A stretch of DNA of 64,000 nt, taken from contig NZ_CP012898.1 in assembly GCF_001310225.1 (NCBI RefSeq), forward strand, positions 2,356,001 to 2,420,000, read 5' to 3'. Position 1 is the first letter of the stretch. Each line of letters starts with the position of its first letter. The position numbers and the translations under genes are program-made. Shown here one piece after another: positions 44,270 to 54,254 of the stretch. The notes under the pieces were generated by a model that was not told the DNA's origin, did not search any database, and saw only the letters and a program-made list of their open reading frames with translations. This stretch comes from Pseudalgibacter alginicilyticus. GTDB taxonomy: Bacteria > Bacteroidota > Bacteroidia > Flavobacteriales > Flavobacteriaceae.

Positions 44270-46735
44270 TTAGGTTTTTATTAATTTTTTAACGCTGGTT
44301 GCATGTTGCGTATCTGTAACTTGAACAAAATAAACACCCGATTGAAGACTACTAACATCAACGCTTAATGTTTTAGAGTTAACATTTTGATTATTAAAAA
44401 GCATGCTCCCATTAATTGAAATTATTTTTACACTTTTAATCTCTGAATTAGGTGATTGTATTACAAATGCATCTTGGGTTGGATTTGGATACATTGCAAA
44501 ATTTGATTGAATTTTATCTTGAACTCCAAGTGTGGCTCCTTCAATTCTTAAATATGCTGCAACCCCTGAAGGATCTTCACTATGATGAATTCTAAATGTT
44601 CCATTAGTTTCAATACTACTAGCTATATTAAAAGACACAAATTTATTAGCATCATTTGCCAATTCAGATTGAATAAAACTCGTAACGTCTACCTCAAAAT
44701 CCACATAAGCATCTCCAGTGTTACCTGCTGTAGTAAAGCTACCAATTTTATCTGATGGTGTTGGAGCATTTACCCATGTTAAGGTATTTGCTGCCCATGA
44801 ATCATCATCCACTTCATATACATCAATATCAAAAGCAGTTCCTGTAGATTGATTACCAGAAACGTGAAGTGTAGCAGATGTTATGGCACTGTAGTCTTTA
44901 AGATCAAATTTTAAAAATACTTCTCTTATAAATTCTTCTTTATCATCACTTAATTTTACAATTAAAGTTTCTCCTTCAAAATTATCCTCTTCATAAAACC
45001 CATCTACGGCTGCGCCACCTCTTATATAACTATCTTCTTTAACAAAAACATTACTATTTGTTGGTGCCACAAAAGTTTGAGTAACTTGCTCTACTCCTAT
45101 ATCAATTGATGCAATAGTTGGAATGGTATTTTGGTAATAATCTTTATCTGGTGATGTTGGCAAACGTACCCCTGTAGCTAAGGCAGGTGATCCTGCTAAT
45201 AAAGTGTAGCCAGCTTCTCCTCCGCCAGGATTACTTAACAAGGGGTCTGCTGTTATTTTATTAGCATCTGATGGTTGGTAAGCCATATCGTTGCCATAAA
45301 ACAAGTTATTTGTAAAATAATTATTAGTACTCGTTGCTATATTAAAAGCTGTTTCTGAACCTTCATTATAAAAAATATTATTGTAATAAAATGTACTATC
45401 TGGTTGTCCGCCGTTCCAATTTTTATGATATACGATGTCAGTATAACTTTTTGATGAACCTACATAAATAATATTATTATAAACATGCGTATTAGTAACA
45501 TTACCAGATAATTTAAAAGCCCAAGCCCCATATCCTGGGGTTTCCAAAACTCCATCATTTTCTACAATATTATACCTAAAGATTGTATTATCATTAAATC
45601 CTGTACCACTCCCTGGTCCTCCAGTAATTAATATTCCAAAATCATTATCATGGATATAATTGTATTCTAAAGTCGTATTTTTTGTTCGGTAATCACTATC
45701 CAATCCTCCGGCATCATTATCTCCAACATTGTATTTAGTAAAACGAGCTTCATTGTATCTAAAAACAGCATTATCCGTATTAAAATTAAACGCAGCATTA
45801 CCTGTTTCTTTTATGGAACATGATGTAAATAAATTATGCTCTACTATTGGATTTTCAGCAGCTCTAAATATAAGCGCATTGGCTCCCGTTTGTTCAAAAG
45901 TACAATTACGTATCACAAAATTTAAACTGGGTGTCCAATTTGTATCCTCTGTTAATGTTCTGGTATCAAAAAAAGAAACATTTGAAAGACCTGTTCTATC
46001 TACATTATGTATATAACAGTTATCAAATAACAAATCGTCAAAATAAGTTGGTGTATCATTTCCTTTATATATTTCTAAAAATATACCACCATTATCTTTA
46101 TCAGATATATCACCGTTAACACCATGTATTTCCAAATTAATGAAATGTAAATGATTAACAGCCCCTATGTTTTTTGCTTCTACCAGAATAGCAACCTTAT
46201 TTGAATTCACTCCAGCATATTTTTCTGGCTTCAAAACATTGGCATAATTAATTGTATTATTTAACTCCCATTGCTCTAATGAAATTCCACCTTCTTCAGT
46301 ACTATCATAATTGGTAAACTCTAAATCACGTATTTCCCAATATTCTTGATTATTTAAATACAACGTGCAGTATCTCACTTTAGATGTCATTGTTGAACAA
46401 TTTACTGTAGCATCACCATGTATCGCAGGATTTTCACCAGCGCCATATTTCCCCATTACAATAGGGTTCCCTTCAGTTCCTGAACCTTGTGGCATTATGG
46501 TTCCTCTCCAAGATTCACCTGCCTTAAACAAAATAGCATCTCCAGGTTGAAATATAGTAGTATTTACGTTAGCTAACGTTTTCCATGCAGTTGCTATTGA
46601 TGTACCATTATTAGAATCATTTCCATTTGTAGCATCTACATAGTAATCTGTTGCATTTACACTTAAAATACTCAAACAAAGAGTGAAAAAAAAAGTAATA
46701 ATTGTATTTTTTGAAAGAAACGTATTTTTTGGCAT
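44270..46735 (-). CDS. Secreted beta-helix protein with DNRLRE/CBM96-like module and T9SS tail (paralogue 4)
   Basis: An 821-residue protein with the same three-part layout as the one at 31084-33402. Beta-helix at about 28-545 (TDYYVDATNGNDSNNG, GNAAFNFNTDNAVFRYNEA, DNDAGGLDSDYRTKNTTLEY, NYIHDNDFGILITGG), DNRLRE module at about 560-730 (VKEDSYIRGGAAVDGFYEED, REVFLKFDLKDYSAITSATL, DDSWAANTLTWVNAP) and type A T9SS tail (FAMYPNPTQDAFVIQSPN to GVYFVQVTDTQHATSVKKLI). In the conserved motif Phe is replaced by Leu (GGLDSD) and the HH pair by HD, so it is the most divergent paralogue. It should be secreted or surface bound and may attack a different linkage. It follows the susC-3 operon, with a structured 228-bp gap between. 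Confidence 0.88.
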   Translation of the reverse strand: MPKNTFLSKNTIITFFFTLCLSILSVNATDYYVDATNGNDSNNGTSIATAWKTLANVNTTIFQPGDAILFKAGESWRGTIMPQGSGTEGNPIVMGKYGAGENPAIHGDATVNCSTMTSKVRYCTLYLNNQEYWEIRDLEFTNYDSTEEGGISLEQWELNNTINYANVLKPEKYAGVNSNKVAILVEAKNIGAVNHLHFINLEIHGVNGDISDKDNGGIFLEIYKGNDTPTYFDDLLFDNCYIHNVDRTGLSNVSFFDTRTLTEDTNWTPSLNFVIRNCTFEQTGANALIFRAAENPIVEHNLFTSCSIKETGNAAFNFNTDNAVFRYNEARFTKYNVGDNDAGGLDSDYRTKNTTLEYNYIHDNDFGILITGGPGSGTGFNDNTIFRYNIVENDGVLETPGYGAWAFKLSGNVTNTHVYNNIIYVGSSKSYTDIVYHKNWNGGQPDSTFYYNNIFYNEGSETAFNIATSTNNYFTNNLFYGNDMAYQPSDANKITADPLLSNPGGGEAGYTLLAGSPALATGVRLPTSPDKDYYQNTIPTIASIDIGVEQVTQTFVAPTNSNVFVKEDSYIRGGAAVDGFYEEDNFEGETLIVKLSDDKEEFIREVFLKFDLKDYSAITSATLHVSGNQSTGTAFDIDVYEVDDDSWAANTLTWVNAPTPSDKIGSFTTAGNTGDAYVDFEVDVTSFIQSELANDANKFVSFNIASSIETNGTFRIHHSEDPSGVAAYLRIEGATLGVQDKIQSNFAMYPNPTQDAFVIQSPNSEIKSVKIISINGSMLFNNQNVNSKTLSVDVSSLQSGVYFVQVTDTQHATSVKKLIKT

Positions 46736-46844
46736 TTATTTATATTTTTTAGTAGAAAAGCAACTCTCATGATACCGCCAAATATTAGAGTTTCCCTTTT
46801 AAGGACACTAACAATTTAATAAGAAATTAAGCGAATACTATTTT

Positions 46845-46920
46845 AGACTACCTGTTACGTTTTCGTACAATGGGAGAAAACATAACAGGTAATACTAATA
46901 GTCTTGAGAAAGACTTTTTT
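46845..46920. repeat. Nested inverted repeats in the gap between the susC-3 operon and paralogue 4
   Basis: ACCTGTTA (46850-46857) pairs with TAACAGGT (46883-46890), and inside it TTTTC (46860-46864) pairs with GAAAA. AGACTA (46845-46850) can pair with TAGTCT (46899-46904). Overlapping this, AGTCTT-GAGA-AAGACT (46900-46915) followed by six T forms a plus-strand terminator shape. A further ACCTGTTA copy lies at the end of the upstream gene (46960-46967), so alternative pairings are possible. On the minus strand, the gene direction, no T tail follows. Confidence 0.6.
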
Positions 46921-46963
46921 TAGTGTTAATAATTAACTGTGTACTATTGTAATCCGATACCTG

Positions 46964-47656
46964 TTATTCTTCTATAACAAATTCAGCATAATCAGTATAA
47001 AATAAATCTATAGAATTATCAAAAGCTTGATAAACACTTCTGTATTGTAAATTTTTAGAAATATCAATATCTTCCAAAGAAATACTTATACTCTGCAAAT
47101 TATCATTATCTGAAAGTTTTACTTCATGTACAACGTTATTACTGTCATAATATTTAAACTCACTATCAATATAATCAGCTGGATCACTAGAACTCATTGT
47201 AAGCACCAGGTTATCAGTTGTAATTTCATACGACAATATATTTCTATTATTTAATGAAGATTTATAAATATCACCTAAAGATTTACCTGTTCTAATTACT
47301 GGAATTGATTTATTACCATAGGCATCTATATTATATACATCAAAAATGTAACCTCCTTCAGGTAAATTTTCAACTATAGCTGAAATAGTATCTGTTTGCG
47401 ATGGTGTAACAGAAATAGAAATATCTAAAGAGTCTGCTTTATCATTCCAAAAAATACGTGCTGTTTTAATACTTAAATCTGAATACACATACCATTGTAA
47501 CTTTATTCTATTTTCTCCAGAAAAAGAAATTAAAGAATCTGGTTTTGCAGGGTAGATAATTTCTCCTCTGTCTAAATATTGCTGATGCAAGTCGTTCATA
47601 TCAGAACAATTATAAAAACAAATTAAGGCTAATGTTATTATTAATATATTTCTCAT
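46964..47656 (-). CDS. DUF4998-like PUL lipoprotein
   Basis: A 230-residue lipoprotein (hydrophobic start, lipobox CFYNC, Cys16) beginning SDMNDLHQQYLDRGEIIYPAK, which is typical of the DUF4998 lipoproteins found after susD in many PULs. The mature part consists of two fibronectin-like stretches (RIKLQWYVYSDLSIKTARIF; ENLPEGGYIFDVYNIDAYGN). It is the last gene of the GH88-susC-susD-lipoprotein operon, 10 bp after the preceding lipoprotein gene. A role in surface glycan binding is inferred from position; no biochemical function is known to me. Confidence 0.82.
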   Translation of the reverse strand: MRNILIITLALICFYNCSDMNDLHQQYLDRGEIIYPAKPDSLISFSGENRIKLQWYVYSDLSIKTARIFWNDKADSLDISISVTPSQTDTISAIVENLPEGGYIFDVYNIDAYGNKSIPVIRTGKSLGDIYKSSLNNRNILSYEITTDNLVLTMSSSDPADYIDSEFKYYDSNNVVHEVKLSDNDNLQSISISLEDIDISKNLQYRSVYQAFDNSIDLFYTDYAEFVIEE

Positions 47657-47666
47657 TTTAGTTTTT

Positions 47667-48953
47667 TTAGTTGTTTACAGGCGCTCCAAAAAATTCAATT
47701 TCTGAATAAGTTACTGTCTTATTTTCTGTATCCCAATTCTCAATTTGTCTTATTCTAATATATCTATAAGGCGGCGTACCTCCTGGTATAAGGAATTCCA
47801 TACCTCCTTCAGAAAATGGTCTATCAATATCATTAATTTTTTGAAGTCCTGGTAGCCCTGATGCTTTTATAACCTCAAAATCACCTATCTTCTCCCAGCC
47901 ATCCATACCTTCTTCTCTCCAATTTCCTGTTTCATGTGGATTATCGCCGTTAGACCATACCCAAGCTCCATTAGTTTCTCTATCTATCAGGTTTTGATCA
48001 TTGGTGCCGTATAACTCGAAAAAATGCATGCCACCACGAGAATAACCATTCCAAGTTGTAGCATAAAGTTTAAAACGGCTGTATAAATTTTTCTCACCCA
48101 TATCCATGGTATAATGTAGTGGTGAGTAATTTTCCTCACTACTTAAAACAGTACTAAATGCCTGAGACCTAGCTGTTTCAATATTACCATCAAAACCTTT
48201 TTCAAATCGCTGTGTATAAGATTCTTCAGGAATATCTGTATCCAACCTTAAGGCTTTCCACTTTGTTCTGTCTAATTGAATTTCATAAAGTGGTTTAAAG
48301 GTTCCTATTAGGGTATCACTTATATGCCCCCATTGGTCTTTAACATAAAAGCCCAATTCTACTTCTAAGGTATCCATCCCCCTTACATTTTGAAAATTAG
48401 TGTTTGATTCATCATCATACACTGTTTCATAGGGAACAAAATCTCCAAATTCGTCATATCTTAAAACGGTTATTCCTAAATTTCTAGCATTCGATTCGTT
48501 TTCCCATCTTAACAAAACACCTGCAAAATCACTAGAAACCTCTAAAGATTCTCTCAAGCTAATGTATGGTGGTGTTAAAGGTGTTATTTGGGCCACCACT
48601 TTTTCTGACCTATTACCACTTTTATCTACAGCATACAACTCAATATCCTTTGGATTTGTATCACCAAACCCTTCTACAGATAAGTTCTGAATATACTTGG
48701 TAGCAACAGATTGTTTTTCTATTCCATTACCAACATTATAAACAGCTTCTACATGTGAAAAATCCTCATCAGTAGGTATGTCATATGTTATTATAGCTCC
48801 TCCTGGTGTACCTTCACTTTTGATATTGGTTATTATATCGGGAGCTACACTGTCTGAACTTGGTTGCCCTATAAACTCTTCGCTGCCACAAGCAACTACA
48901 AAAATTAATATTGCCGCTATGGCTATTTTGGTGATTTTAAATTTAGTTTTCAT
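47667..48953 (-). CDS. SusE/SGBP-like surface lipoprotein (DUF4959-DUF5126-DUF5000 layout)
   Basis: A 428-residue lipoprotein (signal ending VVACG, Cys22). Residues about 35-130 are a fibronectin-like domain (APDIITNIKSEGTPGGAIIT; ELYAVDKSGNRSEKV), about 130-225 a second one, and about 240-428 a discoidin/F5-8C-like domain (AFSTVLSSEENYSPLHYTMD, YSRGGMHFFELYGTNDQNL, RYIRIRQIENWDT). The last is a typical carbohydrate-binding fold. This three-domain order is common in PUL surface glycan-binding proteins placed after susD. It lies 30 bp after susD-3 and 10 bp before the DUF4998-like gene. Presumed to capture glycan at the cell surface for SusC-3/SusD-3. Confidence 0.87.
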   Translation of the reverse strand: MKTKFKITKIAIAAILIFVVACGSEEFIGQPSSDSVAPDIITNIKSEGTPGGAIITYDIPTDEDFSHVEAVYNVGNGIEKQSVATKYIQNLSVEGFGDTNPKDIELYAVDKSGNRSEKVVAQITPLTPPYISLRESLEVSSDFAGVLLRWENESNARNLGITVLRYDEFGDFVPYETVYDDESNTNFQNVRGMDTLEVELGFYVKDQWGHISDTLIGTFKPLYEIQLDRTKWKALRLDTDIPEESYTQRFEKGFDGNIETARSQAFSTVLSSEENYSPLHYTMDMGEKNLYSRFKLYATTWNGYSRGGMHFFELYGTNDQNLIDRETNGAWVWSNGDNPHETGNWREEGMDGWEKIGDFEVIKASGLPGLQKINDIDRPFSEGGMEFLIPGGTPPYRYIRIRQIENWDTENKTVTYSEIEFFGAPVNN

Positions 48954-48983
48954 AAATGTTTGTTGTTTTAGTTAGAAAAGAGA

Positions 48984-50984
48984 TTACCATCCTCCATTTT
49001 GGATTAAATTTGGATTAGATAAAATTTCATTATTTTCTATTGGCCATAAATTATTTTTAAATGAATAGGTTGGTACGCCTAATACATTTGGTGTATAATA
49101 ATCTTCTGGTGAATTTCCTAAATAATTCCAACCTCTAAAAGGTATGTTCATATAGTATTCAGCTAATTTCCATCGTTTTAAATCCCAGAATCTATGACCT
49201 TCAAAAACCAATTCAATTAAGCGTTCTTGGCGTACGATATCTCTAAAACCCTCTTTAGTTGTTGGTTTTGAAGGATTTGAGGAATAATTAGCCCATGATT
49301 CCACAACACCTTTCAAGTTTGCTCTTTCTCTTACTTTATCAATATAAGTATAAGCGGTTGCTCTATCATCCACTTCGTTTAAACATTCGGCATATAGCAA
49401 ATATAAATCTGCTAAACGCATTTCTGGGAAAGGATAAGTAACCCTGCTATACTCTAAATCAGTACTACTTATAACGTTATCATAATTAACCAATTTTTTA
49501 GGAAAATATCCTGTTTGAGAATAAACCCCCGAACCAATAGCAGTACCAGAATACTCAGAAGCTCTAGCTTCTACATAATGATCTTCAAATCCTGCTTGTG
49601 TACCAGAAGCAATATATTCTGCTGGATTTCCGTACCATATACCTCTATCAAACCCTAAACTACCATAAAAACGAACTTCTCTGTTTAAATGTAAATTAAT
49701 AGTAGTTTCACCGTCTTTTACAAAATACTGATTATCTGGCACATTGTTGCCATCAAAATCAGAATCATTATCAACATCATAGGTTATTAATCCATAACGA
49801 TCGGCATAATTCCATGTTATATCTTCATCTATAGGTACCCCGTTTTTAGTATAAAACATTTCAGCAATACGCAGTGTTGGTGAATAGAATCCCATAACTT
49901 CATCATTGTCTTGAAACTTAACATGGGTTCTAGCTTGAGCATGATTTTGTATTCTACCTGCCCTACCATTAGTGGAAACAAATAACTTTTCATCTGTCCA
50001 ACGTTCAGATAATGATTGTTGAATTGTTAAAACATTTACTATTTCTTCCGGTACATCCTCACGACTTACACCTGCTGGTAAATATTGCATATCACCCGTG
50101 TCAAACTCAAAAAGTTTTACACCTGCAAACTCAATAGTATCTACTGCCATTTTACAAGCATCTGCGGCTAATTGCCATTTGTTAGCATCATATTCAGAAA
50201 AAAGTTGAACTCCTCGAGAATCAACAACATTAGTATACTCACTATTTCCATTAAATAACGGACTTGCTCCTGTTGCTAATACTTTGGCACGTAAAGCCAA
50301 AGCGGCTCCTTTAGTAGCCCGGCCTAACTCATTTACTCGATCACTAATTAGTAAAGGTAAATCGGTACTTGCCTCTAAAAACAAATCTGCTATGTAAGTT
50401 ACACACTCATCAACAGGGCTTCTAAATTTATGAATTTCTGATATATCTGCATCAATAGGTAAGTTTGTATCATTTATTATAATAGGCCCATACATTCTAA
50501 ACAGATAAAAATGATAATATGCTTTTAAAAATTTAACTTCAGCAATCCAACGCTTTCTTAAATCTTCATCCATATATCTCAAATTGTTTATGTTTTCCAA
50601 AAACACATTACAATCATTAATTCCTAAGTACAAATTGGTACCATTTTTACCACCACTCCAATAATCTAAATAAGAAACATCGGCTTCTTGAGCTCCTAAT
50701 GCTAATTCTGAATTCACTAAATGCGCAGGTTCATCACCTCTAATTAAGTCATTTACTCTATAAGACTCATCGCCTCCATAAAAGCCAACGTTGTTTTTAG
50801 GTTCACCTAAACTTGGCATGTGACTATAACAGGTAAATAAAAAGCTTTCTGCTGAGTTTTCATCATCAAAAGCATCAGCTATTGTTGCAACATTATCTGG
50901 TACAATATCAAGGTAATCTGAACACCCCGTAATACATAATGAAAGTGTGAAGATTAAAAATATGTTTTTTATATTAGTTTTCAT
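48984..50984 (-). CDS. susD: SusD-family surface lipoprotein (pair 3)
   Basis: About 666 residues from ATG 50984 (MKTNIKNIFLIFTLSLCITGC, lipobox Cys21); the ATG at 51008 overlaps the susC stop and adds eight charged residues before the signal. SusD features: SDYLDIVPDNVATIADAFDD, KRWIAEVKFLKAYYHFYLFR, MYGPIIINDTNLPID, MRLADLYLLYAECLNEVDD and the C-terminal IVRQERLIELVFEGHRFWDL box. It is longer than pair-2 SusD, as in the large SusD branch. It follows susC-3 with a 13-bp gap. Ligand unknown; operon membership with GH88 suggests uronate-containing oligomers. Confidence 0.96.
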   Translation of the reverse strand: MKTNIKNIFLIFTLSLCITGCSDYLDIVPDNVATIADAFDDENSAESFLFTCYSHMPSLGEPKNNVGFYGGDESYRVNDLIRGDEPAHLVNSELALGAQEADVSYLDYWSGGKNGTNLYLGINDCNVFLENINNLRYMDEDLRKRWIAEVKFLKAYYHFYLFRMYGPIIINDTNLPIDADISEIHKFRSPVDECVTYIADLFLEASTDLPLLISDRVNELGRATKGAALALRAKVLATGASPLFNGNSEYTNVVDSRGVQLFSEYDANKWQLAADACKMAVDTIEFAGVKLFEFDTGDMQYLPAGVSREDVPEEIVNVLTIQQSLSERWTDEKLFVSTNGRAGRIQNHAQARTHVKFQDNDEVMGFYSPTLRIAEMFYTKNGVPIDEDITWNYADRYGLITYDVDNDSDFDGNNVPDNQYFVKDGETTINLHLNREVRFYGSLGFDRGIWYGNPAEYIASGTQAGFEDHYVEARASEYSGTAIGSGVYSQTGYFPKKLVNYDNVISSTDLEYSRVTYPFPEMRLADLYLLYAECLNEVDDRATAYTYIDKVRERANLKGVVESWANYSSNPSKPTTKEGFRDIVRQERLIELVFEGHRFWDLKRWKLAEYYMNIPFRGWNYLGNSPEDYYTPNVLGVPTYSFKNNLWPIENNEILSNPNLIQNGGW

Positions 50985-50997
50985 ATAACGTTTTTTT

Positions 50998-53900
50998 TTA
51001 AAATTCAAGTCTAAGACCTAAGTTAAATACTTTTTGAACTGGATAATTATATGGATCACCTCCTAAAGATACGTCCCATAAATCAAACTTGCTAAAAGTT
51101 AATAAATTTGTTGCAGAACAATAAAACCTTCCGCTTTGTAGCATTGGTAGATTATTTTTTATAATATCTTTAGATAAGTTAAAACCAATTTCAACTTGTC
51201 TTAACCTTAAATACGACCCATCTCTTAACCACCATGTACTATTTACACGGTTATTGTCACTTCTTGCGTGTGTTAGTCTTGGGTAAAGTGCGTAAGCATC
51301 TCTATTATCCTCAGACCAATGATCTTGTGCATATACATCAAGTAATTGATTTATTGCCAGACCTTCATCAACAGAGTACTGATAAAATGGTTGAGTTCCT
51401 CCCGAATCAATAAAGAAAGATGTACGTGCCACACCATTAAAGAAACAGCTAAAATCCCAACTTTTATATCCCATAGAAAAACCAAATCCATAATTTATTT
51501 CAGGTGAAGATGGATACCCAATAGGCACTCGGTCTTCATTGGTAATAACACCATCTCCATTAATATCTTTATATTTAATATCACCAGGTCCGTAACCGCT
51601 ATAATCATTTTGTACGCCAATTTGTTCAGGTGAATTTAAAACATCATATTCATCATAGAACAAACGCTCTGCTACGTAACCGTAATTTTGTCTTATAGGC
51701 TGTCCTATAACACTTCTCCATGGTGTAGCAGAATAATCTGGCTCATCATACTCTAAATATTCACTGGTTGCATAGGTAAAATTAGCCATCGTTTGAATCC
51801 AAAAATCGTTATTAACATAGTGATTCCCTTTTAATGAAAATTCAAACCCACGACTTTCTGCTTCCCCTGTGTTAGCATATAAGTCAGTTGACAAACCCAA
51901 ACTTGCTGGAATTTCTTGTCTGGCTAAAAATATATCATGTCGTTTATCAAAAAAGTATTCTGCGGTAAAATCTATTTTATTATTAAACAAACCGATGTCT
52001 ACAGCGAGATTAAATTTTTCAGCATTTTCCCAAGTAATGGCACTATTTGCATACCTGTTTATAACCACTCCATTTCGGCTATAACCGTATTCTTCACCAA
52101 AAGTTGCTGATCTACTACTACTATTTAAATTAACCTCTGATAAATAAAAGAATCTATCACTTGCACTACCAATAGCATCATTACCTACTAAACCATAAGA
52201 TGTTCTGATTCTAAATTTATTAACTATATCTTCTATCGGATCCCAAAAACCTTCTTTTGAAACGTACCAGCCACCCCCTATAGAAGGGAAAAAACCAAAT
52301 CTATGATCTTCAGAAAAACGTTCTGATCCATTATAACCAAAGTTTCCTTCTATAAAGTACTTATCGTCATAAGCATAATTTATTCTACCCGCCAAACCTA
52401 AATTCCTGTTAGGCAAAGAATTTTGTAAGGTAGTAGCAGTATTACTCTTCTCTTCACGCATGGTATACACTAAAGTACCTCCTATTTGGTGCTTATCTGA
52501 TAATTGTTTATTATAATTAGCAGCTGCTTCCAAGTAAAAAATAGCAGAAACATCACTATTTGATGAAGAAAAATCAATAGCATCTTCTGGGTTGCTCGCT
52601 TCATTTAGCCAAGCTAAGTCATAAACACCTGTGTATTTATCATATCTAGAAATATTGTAGTAAAATGGCTTATACTGTCTTCTTTTTTGGAAATATGATG
52701 CGTTATCATATCCTAATTTTAATCTTACGTTAAAATCTTTAGAAAATTCTTTTGCCAAATTTAATTGTCCGCTTAATTTAGATCTTGTATAGTCTCTATA
52801 CCCTTTAACAGACTCAGCATAGGGATTAATATAATCGGCTCCTTCTAAATAATTACCAAATAATATTTGTGTTGCATATTCATGTGCTGCATCTGGCTCA
52901 TAATATGCTGGATATAATACAGGACTTGTTTTCCCTACCATATCGAAAACAGTTTGAGCCCCATCTAAAGGTCCTGTATAATCATCTAAAGCTAAATAAA
53001 ACTGCACTTTAGCCTTAAAAGTTGGCGTTATACTAATATTATTATTAGAACGAATTTGTATTTTATTTAAGTTAATACCAGAATTAAAATTGTTACGATT
53101 ATCTACAGATAGTATACCATTATCTTTAGTATAAGTACCTGACAAATAATACTGAGCAACTTTACCCCCACCTGTAAGGTTCATATTTATACGTTGATTA
53201 ATAGCGGAATCTCTAAATAAAATATCATACCAATCGGTTGCAGGAAACACCTGTGGATCAACATTGTTTCTTACATTATCAATTTCATTTTGTGTAAACA
53301 CTCTATTTACAATCTCGCCACCTCCACTAGATGTAAAAACGGCTTCATTCCATAAATTCATATAGGTTACAGGATCAGCAAACTCAGCATCTTTAACATT
53401 TGAAGACACATAGGTTTCATATTTAAAAGATAATTTAGCCTTACCTTCTTTACCAACTTTAGTGTTTACCAGAATAACTCCATTGGCACCACGAGAACCA
53501 TATAATGCTGCTGCAGAGGCATCTTTCATTATGGAAAAACTTTCAATATCATCTACATCCATTCTAGCCAAATCATCTACGCTAGATTCCATTCCATCAA
53601 TTAATATTAAAGGAGATGTTCTATATCCAAAAGTGGAAACCCCACGTATAAAAAACTCGGCATTATCGTTTCCTGGCTCTCCAGAAGTTTGATAAGAAAT
53701 AAGCCCTGGTATTCTACCTGAAAAAGACGCTGTTAAGTTACTTGATGGAATCCTAAGTTCTTCAGGTTTTACAGTTGTTATAGAAGCTACAACACTTTCC
53801 TTTTTTTGTTGACCATAAGCCACAACCGTTACCTCGTCTAATTGGGCAGTATCAACCTGAAGAACGATATCAAATCTCGTTTTTCCTTCTACTGGTACTT

Positions 53901-54201
53901 CTTGTTTAATAAATCCTATATAAGTAATAACCAAGATATCATTTGGTTTTACTTTTAATATAAAATTTCCATCAAAATCTGTAGAAGTTCCACTTTTTTC
54001 TCCTTTCACCATAATATTTACTCCTGCTAAGGGTAAATTATTATCAGAAGCAATAATAGTTCCTTCAATTATAAGATCTTGAGTATCCGATTGTACTTTT
54101 ATTGGTTTTTCTTTACTAACAGCATAAGCGGGATGCTGTAATAACATGATAAAATTTAAAAATAGTATTAACTTAAGTAATACACATAAAGACTGCTTCA
54201 T
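50998..54201 (-). CDS. susC: SusC-family TonB-dependent transporter (pair 3)
   Basis: A 1067-residue outer-membrane transporter. Signal peptide (about 1-27), carboxypeptidase-D-like domain (IEGTIIASDNNLPLAGVNIM, GTSTDFDGNFILKVKPND), TonB-box region QLDEVTVVAYGQQKK, plug with ESFSIMKDASAAALYGSRGA, barrel ending QKVFNLGLRLEF. There is no STN domain. It lies 53 bp after GH88, with no separate promoter visible, so expression should come from the operator at 55515-55620. Together with SusD-3 and two lipoproteins it forms the most complete glycan-uptake complex in the window. Confidence 0.97.
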   Translation of the reverse strand: MKQSLCVLLKLILFLNFIMLLQHPAYAVSKEKPIKVQSDTQDLIIEGTIIASDNNLPLAGVNIMVKGEKSGTSTDFDGNFILKVKPNDILVITYIGFIKQEVPVEGKTRFDIVLQVDTAQLDEVTVVAYGQQKKESVVASITTVKPEELRIPSSNLTASFSGRIPGLISYQTSGEPGNDNAEFFIRGVSTFGYRTSPLILIDGMESSVDDLARMDVDDIESFSIMKDASAAALYGSRGANGVILVNTKVGKEGKAKLSFKYETYVSSNVKDAEFADPVTYMNLWNEAVFTSSGGGEIVNRVFTQNEIDNVRNNVDPQVFPATDWYDILFRDSAINQRINMNLTGGGKVAQYYLSGTYTKDNGILSVDNRNNFNSGINLNKIQIRSNNNISITPTFKAKVQFYLALDDYTGPLDGAQTVFDMVGKTSPVLYPAYYEPDAAHEYATQILFGNYLEGADYINPYAESVKGYRDYTRSKLSGQLNLAKEFSKDFNVRLKLGYDNASYFQKRRQYKPFYYNISRYDKYTGVYDLAWLNEASNPEDAIDFSSSNSDVSAIFYLEAAANYNKQLSDKHQIGGTLVYTMREEKSNTATTLQNSLPNRNLGLAGRINYAYDDKYFIEGNFGYNGSERFSEDHRFGFFPSIGGGWYVSKEGFWDPIEDIVNKFRIRTSYGLVGNDAIGSASDRFFYLSEVNLNSSSRSATFGEEYGYSRNGVVINRYANSAITWENAEKFNLAVDIGLFNNKIDFTAEYFFDKRHDIFLARQEIPASLGLSTDLYANTGEAESRGFEFSLKGNHYVNNDFWIQTMANFTYATSEYLEYDEPDYSATPWRSVIGQPIRQNYGYVAERLFYDEYDVLNSPEQIGVQNDYSGYGPGDIKYKDINGDGVITNEDRVPIGYPSSPEINYGFGFSMGYKSWDFSCFFNGVARTSFFIDSGGTQPFYQYSVDEGLAINQLLDVYAQDHWSEDNRDAYALYPRLTHARSDNNRVNSTWWLRDGSYLRLRQVEIGFNLSKDIIKNNLPMLQSGRFYCSATNLLTFSKFDLWDVSLGGDPYNYPVQKVFNLGLRLEF

Positions 54202-54254
54202 TCAATTAGTTTTAGTTATTTATAATAATTTGGTTTAATTAGTTATTTTACTAA

